In this document: in pieces, positions 1-7,186 of the stretch
Layout of the letters: each line of letters begins with the position of its first letter
Position numbering within the stretch: position 1 is the first letter of the stretch
Source of the DNA: Gammaproteobacteria bacterium
Lineage (GTDB): Bacteria; Pseudomonadota; Gammaproteobacteria; SZUA-229
DNA: 8,980 bases
Assembly: GCA_029879605.1 (NCBI GenBank)
Contig: JAOUQA010000060.1
Location: forward strand, 1-8,980
Reading direction: 5' to 3'
Position numbers and translations under genes: made by a program
The notes under the pieces: generated by a model
What the model saw: the letters and a program-made list of their open reading frames with translations, nothing else
Databases searched by the model: none
What the model was told of the DNA's origin: nothing

Positions 1-987
1 AAATCTTTTTTTTCTGTCATCAGCCGAATCACTAATAGAAGTAAAAAGCCTTGTCAGTCCAAGCGCATCCATCAAAATAATACCAATCGAAATCTCAATA
101 CCTGTCAAAAATATTGCTGCCATATCTGATGCTTTCATATTATTCAAACTGCTTCCAGCACCTACAATCTCTTCCATCGGTAACGCGATAAGATAAAAAT
201 TAACGTAAATACCTGATATACCTATACATAATAAAAATACCGAAACGACCAGGTCTTTAAATAATGATTTTGTTAATACCCTCTCTGCACGATCAGGGTC
301 TTTTAACATTGATTCATATTTTTCCATATACTCATCAATTTTTCTGGTTCTCTTGTCTATACCTGCTATCTTTCCATCAAGTCCTTTCAGTATCCCACTT
401 AGATAAACCCAGTATGGTTTTATCTTTTTTAACAATAAATGCCTCTCTTTAATCGCCGCTTTATACTCTACAATATTTTTATCTAATGCTTTTCGCATTG
501 TTTTATGTATATCTCCAAGTATCGATGCAACAACCGGTGAATCATTTGCAGGTATTTCTGCGACTGCCTCTATCGCCTTCAGCCACTCAGGTGGCCGAGG
601 TGGCTCATCAGCTGACCGCCTGTAATCCTCATCAATGCTTTTAAACTGATCACTTAATTTCTGATGCAAGCCCGGATAACTACCTAGTTGGCTGTTTACC
701 TGTACAGCCAGGCGCTGAAAAGCTCTTTCCAGATATCTTTCTGAACTTTCGCGACCATAAGCCAGTAATATCTCTCTATTTCTATTATTTATTTGTTTTT
801 CATTTCTCTCTGCTGATTTTGAAAAATTCCTGAATATACGCCCAATAGATAACGAACAAATCTTTAAAATATTATGACATGGGATTCGACCGACATATAA
901 CACCAACATTGCCATAATTACCCAAACAAGTATTAAACTGAGTGAATACTCAGTTATAAGATCGCCCCATAAATCAATTAACGCCAT
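1..987 (-). CDS. Unrecognised multi-pass membrane protein, C-terminus cut by window edge
   Basis: I translated this by hand: 329 codons with no stop from an ATG at 987-985 to the left edge, so the 3' end lies outside. AGAGG (994-998, minus strand) lies 6 nt upstream as a ribosome site. A hydrophobic segment spans about residues 14-33. A long charged region (about 55-243) follows, and then two more hydrophobic segments at about 245-270 and 287-310, with a short charged tail DDRKKR at the edge. Within the charged region, residues 76-150 look family-like: GRESSERYLERAF, YPGLHQKLSDQF, IDEDYRRS, a PPRPPEWL proline turn, then a helical stretch. The likely form is an N-terminal anchor, a large soluble and partly coiled domain, and a C-terminal hairpin of membrane helices. 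I do not recognise the family and assign no function. The gene lies 174 bp downstream of yqjG on the same strand, too far to assume one transcript. Confidence 0.85.
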   Translation of the reverse strand, partial: MALIDLWGDLITEYSLSLILVWVIMAMLVLYVGRIPCHNILKICSLSIGRIFRNFSKSAERNEKQINNRNREILLAYGRESSERYLERAFQRLAVQVNSQLGSYPGLHQKLSDQFKSIDEDYRRSADEPPRPPEWLKAIEAVAEIPANDSPVVASILGDIHKTMRKALDKNIVEYKAAIKERHLLLKKIKPYWVYLSGILKGLDGKIAGIDKRTRKIDEYMEKYESMLKDPDRAERVLTKSLFKDLVVSVFLLCIGISGIYVNFYLIALPMEEIVGAGSSLNNMKASDMAAIFLTGIEISIGIILMDALGLTRLFTSISDSADDRKKRF

Positions 988-1161
988 CAGAAACCTCTAT
1001 TTATTACCTAATCAACTATTTTAGTCAGATATCTTCCTATTATCATATAATTGATATCCAAATCAGCTAGCTTAACTATGATATTTTTAGTTATGCGAAT
1101 TAATATTTCTCAATATCATCACTATATTAGAAAGACATTAACTACTTACTTTTAAACATAC

Positions 1162-2127
1162 TCAATTATTTACATCAAATAACTTAATTTCTGGCCCAGC
1201 TGGAACAATTTGAGTAGGATTGATTGATACATGACTAAAGTAATAATGACTCTTAATATGACCAAAATTCACAGTCTGACTAATTCCCTCAACCAGATAG
1301 AGTCTCTTCATATATTTAAATAAATTTGGATAATCTATTATTCGACGTAAATTACACTTAAAATGGCCATAATAAACCACGTCAAACCTTATTAGACTCG
1401 TAAACAGGCGCCAGTCAGCCTCAGTGGCTTTATCACCTACTAAATACCTTTGGCATGATAGTTTAACTTCGAGCTCATCAAGCGCACCAAATAACCGTTC
1501 AAAAGATTCCTCATATGCTATCTGAGACCTGGCAAAACCACATCGATAAACACCATTATTTATATTTTCATAAATAAATTCATTAACATGATCTATTTCA
1601 CTACGTAGGTTTTCTGGATATAAATCAACATCATTAGCTGTTAAATCATTAAATTCAGAATTAAACATACGAATAATTTCAGATGATTCATTATTTACAA
1701 TCGTTTCATTCTTTTTATCCCATAAGACAGGTACAGTTACCTGTGATGTACATACGGGATCCGCATGCGTATATAACTGATATAAATAATCATAAGCATA
1801 TAAATGATCTTTAACCTCTGATTCCTGGCTTGTAAATGACCAGCCTTTATCAAACATTTCAGGTGCTACGACCGAAACACCAATAAAGTCTTCAAGCTGT
1901 TTGAGTTTTCTAACAATTATTGTTCGATGTGCCCAGGGACAGGCATGTGAAATGTATAAATGATAGCGGCCTGCTTCTGCTTTAAAGCCTGAGTCACCTG
2001 AGATACCTGCCTTTCCATCTCTGGTTACCCAGTTTCTGAAGATTGATTCATCTCGAACAAATTCGTCCTTATTGATTTCCTGATCCAGCCAGTCGTTACT
2101 TATCTGCCCCTTAATCAATACACTCAT
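1162..2127 (-). CDS. yqjG: Glutathionyl-hydroquinone reductase (Xi-class GST)
   Basis: This cytosolic enzyme should reduce glutathionyl-hydroquinones to hydroquinones with a second glutathione, releasing GSSG, in quinone detoxification or recycling. At 321 aa it is close to E. coli YqjG. The N-terminal thioredoxin-like domain carries the diagnostic CPWA motif at residues 63-66 (catalytic Cys63, in the context SHACPWAHR), then TVPVLW (131-136) and NESSEI (146-151), which form the glutathione pocket. The helical C-terminal domain has NNGVYRCGFA (190-199), ATEADWRLF (234-242) and the signature HIKSHYYFSH followed by INPTQIVPAGP near the end. Tyr194 and Tyr296 sit where family members have conserved substrate-site tyrosines. 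The ATG start is supported by AAGGTGAG (2130-2137, minus strand) just upstream. The stop is TGA. It is transcribed divergently from yeaG across a 357-bp spacer. Family assignment is firm; the physiological substrate is not known from sequence. Confidence 0.95.
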   Translation of the reverse strand: MSVLIKGQISNDWLDQEINKDEFVRDESIFRNWVTRDGKAGISGDSGFKAEAGRYHLYISHACPWAHRTIIVRKLKQLEDFIGVSVVAPEMFDKGWSFTSQESEVKDHLYAYDYLYQLYTHADPVCTSQVTVPVLWDKKNETIVNNESSEIIRMFNSEFNDLTANDVDLYPENLRSEIDHVNEFIYENINNGVYRCGFARSQIAYEESFERLFGALDELEVKLSCQRYLVGDKATEADWRLFTSLIRFDVVYYGHFKCNLRRIIDYPNLFKYMKRLYLVEGISQTVNFGHIKSHYYFSHVSINPTQIVPAGPEIKLFDVNN

Positions 2128-2241
2128 ATCTCACCTTAACAGTCTTCTTGTATATCCTGCTATAAAACCTGTTCAAGCTTCTATCGTATGCTCTATAAGC
2201 TGGGTCTTTAATAAGTTTTTCTAATTCGCATCCGCTATATC

Positions 2242-2254
2242 TAAGTATTACTTA
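2242..2254. promoter_or_regulatory. 13-bp dyad TAAGTA-T-TACTTA upstream of yqjG
   Basis: TAAGTA and TACTTA are perfect inverted arms around a single T. The site has the T-N11-A form with dyad symmetry that LysR-type regulators bind, and lies about 115-127 bp upstream of the yqjG start. No regulator gene is adjacent, and AT-rich DNA yields short palindromes by chance, so this is only a candidate operator. Confidence 0.22.
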
Positions 2255-2400
2255 TCATACAGTAAAAAAAGCAATATCAGCCAGCATGTTCTCCTTCCAT
2301 TTATCACACCAATATGACCAGTCAGTAATAAAAAACCCTGTTAGCAACCAAATTCATAATATTTTGTCTATTATTTATACAATATGGCTTTTCTCCTAAT

Positions 2401-2445
2401 TTAACTTAAAATTTGGGGCTAATTATATTATCAATAGTCTATAGT
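2401..2445 (+). promoter_or_regulatory. Candidate promoter(s) of the yeaG-yeaH-ycgB operon
   Basis: A sigma70-like pair is TTAACT (2401-2406) and TATATT (2424-2429) with a 17-bp spacer. Just downstream, CTATAGT (2439-2445) differs by one base from the CTATACT core favoured by sigmaS, with no good -35, as is usual for sigmaS promoters. Enterobacterial yeaGH is known to be sigmaS-dependent, which makes the second site plausible. Either would give a 5' leader of roughly 30-50 nt. These are pattern matches in AT-rich DNA and unproven. Confidence 0.32.
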
Positions 2446-2470
2446 TTCTGTTGTACATAATGGTTTTTAA

Positions 2471-2477
2471 GGGGAGG
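2471..2477 (+). promoter_or_regulatory. Strong Shine-Dalgarno of yeaG (GGGGAGG)
   Basis: GGGGAGG ends 7 nt before the ATG at 2485, the best ribosome site in the window, and fixes that start. An earlier ATG at 2478 is out of frame and abuts the Shine-Dalgarno sequence, so it is not used. High initiation from this site would also feed the coupled genes downstream. Confidence 0.8.
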
Positions 2478-2484
2478 ATGAGCA

Positions 2485-4407
2485 ATGAGTATTTTTGATC
2501 ACTACACAACCCGATACGAACAAACGCTTGATGAAGAACTATCACTTCAAGATTATTTAAACCTGTGTAAAAAAGAACCTCTTACTTACGCCAGCCCTGC
2601 TGAACGGATGCTTCAGGCAATCGGTGAACCTGAATTACTTGATACCCATAATGATGCCAGATTAAGCCGTATCTTTTCTAATAAAGTTATTAAAATTTAC
2701 CCAGCTTTTCGTGAATTTTATGGCATGGAAGATGTCATTGAACAGATAGTTGCTTTTTTTAAACATGCAGCACAGGGACTGGAAGAAAAGAAACAGATAC
2801 TTTACCTGCTTGGTCCAGTCGGTGGTGGTAAATCATCACTGGCAGAAAAATTAAAATCTCTTGTCGAGAAAGTTCCCTTCTATGCGATTAAGGGCTCGCC
2901 AGTATTTGAATCTCCACTAGCTCTGTTCAATCCAGCTGAAGACAGCGAAATTCTACAAAATGAATATGGCATACCCGAACGATATCTTACTGGAATAATG
3001 TCACCCTGGGCTACAAAACGATTACAGGAATTCAATGGTGATATTACTCAATTTAAAGTTGTCAGATTGTACCCATCCATACTACGCCAGATAGCGGTTA
3101 CAAAAACTGAGCCTGGTGATGAAAATAACCAGGATATCTCATCCCTGGTTGGAAAAGTTGACATACGCAAACTTGAACAATACTCACAGGATGATCCAGA
3201 TGCATATAGTTACTCAGGAGGCTTATGTCGTGCAAACCAGGGTTTACTTGAGTTTGTGGAAATGTTTAAAGCACCTATAAAAGTACTTCACCCATTATTG
3301 ACAGCTACCCAGGAAGGCAACTACAAAGGCACTGAAGGTTTCCCAGCCATACCTTTTGAAGGCATTATACTGGCACACTCTAATGAATCAGAATGGCAGG
3401 CATTTAAAAATAACAAAAACAATGAAGCATTCCTTGATCGTATCTATATTGTCAAAGTACCCTATTGTTTGCGAATTTCAGAAGAAATCAAAATCTATGA
3501 AAAATTACTTGAAAACAGTTCTCTCTATCAGTCACCAAGAGCACCTGGCACACTAGAGATGATGGCACAATTCGCCATACTATCTCGACTTAAAGAACCG
3601 GAAAACTCAAATATATTTTCTAAAATGCGGATCTATAATGGAGACAATCTTAAAGACACTGACCCACATGCAAAATCTTACCAGGAATACAGGGACTTTG
3701 CAGGCGTAGACGAAGGTATGACAGGTCTATCCACTCGATTTGCTTTTAAAATCCTCTCCAAAGTTTTTAACTTCGATCACGCAGAAATTGCAGCTAACCC
3801 TGTACATTTATTATATGTACTTGAGCAGCAAATTGAACGTGAGCAATTTCCTGCGGAAGTAGAAGAAAAATACCTTTCTTACCTTAAAGGTTATCTAACT
3901 CAGAAATATATTGAGTTTATTGGTAAGGAAATTCAGACTGCTTATTTACAATCCTACTCAGAATATGGACAAAATATATTTGATCGTTATGTTACTTACG
4001 CTGATTACTGGATTCAGGATACTGATTATAGAGATCCGGAAACTGGGGAAATGTTTAATCGATCATCACTAAATGATGAGCTTGAAAAGATCGAAAAACC
4101 TGCCGGCATCAGCAATCCAAAAGATTTCCGTAACGAAATAGTCAACTTTGTATTACGTGCACGTGCTAATAATGAAGGAAAGAACCCACAATGGACCAGC
4201 TATGAAAAACTCCGCACGGTTATAGAAAAGAAAATGTTCTCTAATACCGAGGACCTTCTACCAGTTATCTCATTCAATGCAAAAGCATCACCAGAAGATC
4301 AGAAAAAACACGAGGATTTCGTTGATAGAATGGTTGAAAAAGGTTATACGGAAAAACAGGTTAGGCTTCTAAGCGAATGGTATTTACGTGTACGTAAATC
4401 GTCCTGA
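2485..4407 (+). CDS. yeaG: PrkA-family AAA+ ATPase / serine protein kinase YeaG
   Basis: At 640 aa it is near-identical in length to E. coli YeaG (644 aa) and colinear throughout, from the MSIFDHY start to the WYLRVRKSS end. The N-terminal half is a PrkA AAA domain with an intact Walker A, GPVGGGKS, at residues 110-117, preceded by FYGMEDVIEQIV and KKQILYLL. Family signatures follow: KTEPGDENNQDIS, KVDIRKLEQY, CRANQGLLEFVEMFKAP, PLLTATQEGNY and ILAHSNESEW. The C-terminal half is the PrkA-type domain once compared with cAMP-dependent kinases; it carries the DEGMTGLSTRFAFKILS block and the late KIEKPAGISNPKDFRNEIVNF block. Kinase activity is reported for family members and ATP-dependent proteolysis has been proposed for one; sequence alone cannot decide. 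It is cytosolic, with no membrane segment. It heads the operon, and yeaH starts 15 bp after its stop. Induction in stationary phase or nutrient stress is expected from enterobacteria. Confidence 0.97.
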   Translation: MSIFDHYTTRYEQTLDEELSLQDYLNLCKKEPLTYASPAERMLQAIGEPELLDTHNDARLSRIFSNKVIKIYPAFREFYGMEDVIEQIVAFFKHAAQGLEEKKQILYLLGPVGGGKSSLAEKLKSLVEKVPFYAIKGSPVFESPLALFNPAEDSEILQNEYGIPERYLTGIMSPWATKRLQEFNGDITQFKVVRLYPSILRQIAVTKTEPGDENNQDISSLVGKVDIRKLEQYSQDDPDAYSYSGGLCRANQGLLEFVEMFKAPIKVLHPLLTATQEGNYKGTEGFPAIPFEGIILAHSNESEWQAFKNNKNNEAFLDRIYIVKVPYCLRISEEIKIYEKLLENSSLYQSPRAPGTLEMMAQFAILSRLKEPENSNIFSKMRIYNGDNLKDTDPHAKSYQEYRDFAGVDEGMTGLSTRFAFKILSKVFNFDHAEIAANPVHLLYVLEQQIEREQFPAEVEEKYLSYLKGYLTQKYIEFIGKEIQTAYLQSYSEYGQNIFDRYVTYADYWIQDTDYRDPETGEMFNRSSLNDELEKIEKPAGISNPKDFRNEIVNFVLRARANNEGKNPQWTSYEKLRTVIEKKMFSNTEDLLPVISFNAKASPEDQKKHEDFVDRMVEKGYTEKQVRLLSEWYLRVRKSS

Positions 4408-4422
4408 TCGGAGCATAACCAA

Positions 4423-5694
4423 ATGTCTCGTATTGTCGATAGACGATTAAATGGAAAGAATAAAAGTGCCGTAAATAGACAGAAGTTTATCCGTCGTTTT
4501 CGAAAACAGATAAAAAAAGCCGTAACTGATGCCGCATCACAGCGTAGCATTACTGATTTTGATAAAGGAGAATCAGTATCTATACCGAATCGAGATATAT
4601 CTGAACCTTTTTTCCATCATGGCAAAGGCGGCAAACGAGAACAGATTTACCCTGGTAACAAGGAATTTCAAACTGGTGACAAAATCCCCCGACCTCAGGA
4701 GAATACCGGGAAAGGACAGGGCAAAGAGGCATCAAATGAAGGAGAGGGTGTTGACGATTTTATTTTTGAACTCACCCGTGAAGAATTTCTTCAGTTTTTC
4801 TTTGAGGATCTGGAGTTACCTAATCTCATAAAAACCAAACTAACCACTATTACTGAAACAAAAAAAGTTCGTGCCGGGCATACCAGTGATGGCATACCCA
4901 CTAACATAAATGTCATTCGCTCCCTTACAGGTGCAATGGGACGAAGAATGGCACTTAGAGCCCCCTATCGAAATCGCTTAAAAGAGGCTGTGGACGAACT
5001 CAATGAACTATTAAAGCAGTACGAAAAAACTGATCAGGTCATCATTGATTTACAGGATGAAATCCTACGTCTCGAAAATAAAATTAAAAATATCCCTTAT
5101 ATTGACACATTTGATTTACGTTACAATAATTTTACAGACCGCCCTACACCAACTACCCAGGCAGTTATGTTCTGCATCATGGATGTATCTGGCTCCATGG
5201 GTCAAGCCGAAAAAGATATGGCCAAGCGTTTCTTTATGCTTTTATATATGTTTCTTACCCGTAACTACGAAAAGATACAGGTCGTTTTCATTTCTCATCA
5301 TACAGTTGCTAATGAAGTCGATGAGGAAACATTTTTCTATTCCCGTGAAACTGGTGGCACCGTCGTTTCCAGCGCACTCAAACTGGTTACAGAAATCATA
5401 CAGGATCGTTTTCCTACAAATGACTGGAATATATACATTGCACAGGCTTCTGATGGTGATAACTGGCAAAATGATTCGACAACATGCAAACATCTCCTTA
5501 ACGAAAAAATTATGCCCTATGTACAATATTATGCATACATAGAAATCACTGAGGACAGGCACCAGAATTTATGGCAGGAATACCTTACATTAAAAAATCA
5601 ATGGGATAACTTTGACATGCAACGTATTGAGCACCTTAATGACATTTATCCTGTGTTTAGAAAACTTTTTCAGAAGCGTGAGCATGGCAACTAA
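4423..5694 (+). CDS. yeaH: YeaH, DUF444 protein with VWA/MIDAS domain
   Basis: At 423 aa it matches E. coli YeaH (427 aa) over its whole length. The N-terminus is very basic (DRRLNGKNKSAVNRQKFIRRFRK is the conserved opening, residues 6-28), followed by GESVSIP..DISEPFFHHGKGG and a low-complexity Gly/Glu linker at about 92-110. A helical region (about 185-222) looks coiled-coil-like. The C-terminal half is a von Willebrand A-type domain with an intact MIDAS: DVSGS at 254-258, Thr313 in ETGGT (309-313), and SDGDNW at 343-348. It should bind a divalent metal and act as an adaptor or co-chaperone for the AAA+ partner YeaG (inference from MoxR/VWA pairs). The ATG follows GGAG 9 nt upstream, inside a 15-bp gap after yeaG. 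Its last 11 bp overlap ycgB, so translation is probably coupled. No catalytic activity is known. Confidence 0.96.
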   Translation: MSRIVDRRLNGKNKSAVNRQKFIRRFRKQIKKAVTDAASQRSITDFDKGESVSIPNRDISEPFFHHGKGGKREQIYPGNKEFQTGDKIPRPQENTGKGQGKEASNEGEGVDDFIFELTREEFLQFFFEDLELPNLIKTKLTTITETKKVRAGHTSDGIPTNINVIRSLTGAMGRRMALRAPYRNRLKEAVDELNELLKQYEKTDQVIIDLQDEILRLENKIKNIPYIDTFDLRYNNFTDRPTPTTQAVMFCIMDVSGSMGQAEKDMAKRFFMLLYMFLTRNYEKIQVVFISHHTVANEVDEETFFYSRETGGTVVSSALKLVTEIIQDRFPTNDWNIYIAQASDGDNWQNDSTTCKHLLNEKIMPYVQYYAYIEITEDRHQNLWQEYLTLKNQWDNFDMQRIEHLNDIYPVFRKLFQKREHGN

Positions 5695-7177
5695 ACCAAT
5701 ATCCAATACATCTGAATGGACTTTCGATCTCATTGATCAGTATCATAACGAGATCGAACGAATTGCAGGCAATTTCAACCTGGACACTTATCCCGTTCAA
5801 CTTGAAATTATTACTGCTGAGCAAATGCTTGATGCCTATGCTTCTATTGGCATGCCTATAGGTTACACACACTGGTCTTTTGGTAAAGAATTCGTCCGCA
5901 ATCAAAAGCGTTATCAGCGTGGTCAGATGGGCCTGGCTTATGAAATTGTTATCAACTCGGATCCATGTATTGCATATTTAATGGAAGAGAACTCTATAAC
6001 TATGCAGGCACTCGTTATTGCTCATGCTGCTTATGGTCATAATTCTTTTTTCAAAAATAATTATCTTTTCACCACATGGACCAGTGCAGATTCTATTATC
6101 GATTATCTTCTATTTGCTAAAAACTATGTTTCACAATGTGAAAGTCGCTATGGTACAGAACAGGTTGAACTCATACTTGACTCATGCCACGCACTCAAAA
6201 ACTTTGGCGTTGATCGCTATAAACGTCCTGCAAAACTTTCTCTTCAGGAAGAACAATCAAGGCAGAAAGAACGTGAAGAATACCTGCAATCTCAGGTTAA
6301 TGATTTATGGCGAACGATACCTACAAAAGATCTGGACAGCAATTCAGATAAACCTGCCTGCTTCCCCAGTGAACCACAGGAAAACATTCTCTATTTCATA
6401 GAAAAAAATGCACCACTACTTGAACCATGGCAACGAGAATTAGTTCGTATCGTCAGGAAAATCGCTCAGTATTTTTACCCACAACGACAAACCCAGGTAA
6501 TGAATGAAGGCTGGGCGACATTCTGGCACTACACTATTCTTAATCAGCTCTATGACGAAGGACTGGCTTCTGATGGCTTTATGGTTGAGTTTTTACAATC
6601 ACATACGAATGTTGTATATCAACCCGAATTTGATAGCCCATACTTCTCCGGCATTAACCCCTATGCACTGGGCTTTTCCATGATGTCAGATCTTCGCCGT
6701 ATCTGTGAACACCCGACAGATGAAGATCGCAAGTGGTTCCCAGAATTTGCTGGCTCTAACTGGCAGGCCACACTTGATACTGCCATGCGAAACTTTAAAG
6801 ATGAGAGTTTCATTGGTCAGTACCTGTCACCTAAAATTATTCGTGATTTTAAATTATTTTCTATACTAGATGATGACAAGCAAAAGGAAATTGAAGTTTC
6901 AGCTATCCATAATGATGCCGGCTACCAGCATATCAGGGAGACTTTATCTGATCAGTATAATCTTGGTAGCTTAGAACCAAATATTCAGGTACACAATGTT
7001 GATATTCGTGGCGACAGATCCTTGACCCTGAGGCATACCCAGTATCATCGCATCCCTTTAGACGAAAGTGCCAATGAAGTGATGAAACATGCTGCACACC
7101 TCTGGGGCTTCAACGTCCGCCTGGAGACCGTATCACCCGATGGTTCTATTGTTCACACATTTGTGTGTGAACAATAG
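5684..7177 (+). CDS. ycgB: SpoVR-family protein YcgB
   Basis: The chosen ATG at 5684 gives 497 aa (E. coli YcgB is 510 aa) and starts MATKPISNTSEWTFDLID, like homologues. The longer frame from 5612 would add 24 residues lying wholly inside yeaH that do not resemble the family. The start overlaps the yeaH stop by 11 bp and has only a weak GAAG-type ribosome site, so translational coupling is likely. Family blocks are intact: YTHWSFGK (61-68), GLAYEIVINSDPCIAYLMEEN (83-103), AHAAYGHNSFFKNN (113-126), SCHALKNFGVDRYKRP (167-182), PSEPQEN (228-234), QVMNEGWATFWHY (271-283) and NVDIRGDRSLTLR (438-450). The His and Glu residues in AHAAYGHN and NEGWATFWH are candidate metal ligands (inference only). 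B. subtilis SpoVR is linked to spore cortex formation; in non-spore-formers the role is unsettled. No signal peptide or membrane segment is seen. The last eleven codons form one arm and the loop of a perfect hairpin. Confidence 0.96.
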   Translation: MATKPISNTSEWTFDLIDQYHNEIERIAGNFNLDTYPVQLEIITAEQMLDAYASIGMPIGYTHWSFGKEFVRNQKRYQRGQMGLAYEIVINSDPCIAYLMEENSITMQALVIAHAAYGHNSFFKNNYLFTTWTSADSIIDYLLFAKNYVSQCESRYGTEQVELILDSCHALKNFGVDRYKRPAKLSLQEEQSRQKEREEYLQSQVNDLWRTIPTKDLDSNSDKPACFPSEPQENILYFIEKNAPLLEPWQRELVRIVRKIAQYFYPQRQTQVMNEGWATFWHYTILNQLYDEGLASDGFMVEFLQSHTNVVYQPEFDSPYFSGINPYALGFSMMSDLRRICEHPTDEDRKWFPEFAGSNWQATLDTAMRNFKDESFIGQYLSPKIIRDFKLFSILDDDKQKEIEVSAIHNDAGYQHIRETLSDQYNLGSLEPNIQVHNVDIRGDRSLTLRHTQYHRIPLDESANEVMKHAAHLWGFNVRLETVSPDGSIVHTFVCEQ

Positions 7178-7179
7178 AA
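7144..7179. terminator. Perfect 16-bp hairpin between convergent ycgB and helicase genes
   Basis: TTCTATTGTTCACACA (7144-7159) and TGTGTGAACAATAGAA (7164-7179) are perfect inverted arms around TTTG. The ycgB stop TAG (7175-7177) lies inside the right arm, and the helicase stop begins 8 bp further on. Being symmetric, the stem forms in transcripts from both sides. Neither side has an adjacent T-run, so it is not a textbook intrinsic terminator. It may block read-through between converging genes or protect both 3' ends. Confidence 0.5.
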
Positions 7180-7186
7180 GTCAGTT

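Larger units (their letters stand above)
2128..2484. other. Divergent intergenic region between yqjG and yeaG
   Basis: This 357-bp AT-rich spacer separates two divergent genes and should contain promoters for both. On the plus strand near yeaG there are overlapping sigma70-like and sigmaS-like candidates (2401-2445) and a strong Shine-Dalgarno sequence. On the minus strand near yqjG there is a 13-bp dyad (2242-2254). There is also a short AUG peptide frame (2287-2255) and, after its two stops, an ATG-less 46-codon open frame (2251-2111). I see no convincing sigma70 promoter for yqjG, only partial -10-like hexamers around 2225-2260. No tRNA, repeat array or mobile-element end is visible. Confidence 0.8.

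Noticed and set aside
264..452. 62-codon plus-strand open frame
   Set aside because: It lies antisense inside the 329-codon minus-strand membrane protein frame, has no ribosome site and no family-like features.
1073..1093. TAACTA/TAGTTA hairpin and GATATC pairs between yqjG and the left-edge gene
   Set aside because: Stems are 6 bp, AT-only or nearly so, with no T-run, so neither a terminator nor an operator can be supported.
2341..2470. Sigma54 (-24/-12) promoter before yeaG
   Set aside because: I looked for GG-N10-GC because enterobacterial yeaGH responds to nitrogen stress, but no acceptable match is present.
2478..2480. ATG immediately after the yeaG Shine-Dalgarno sequence
   Set aside because: It is out of frame and adjoins the Shine-Dalgarno sequence, leaving no room for initiation.
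4529..4831. 100-codon plus-strand frame inside yeaH, and similar frames within yeaG, yeaH, ycgB and opposite the helicase
   Set aside because: They are alternative-frame shadows of well-supported genes, with no ribosome sites or recognisable motifs.
5612..5683. Upstream ATG extending ycgB by 24 codons
   Set aside because: The extension lies entirely inside yeaH and does not resemble the SpoVR N-terminus; MATKPISNTSEWTFDLID from 5684 does.
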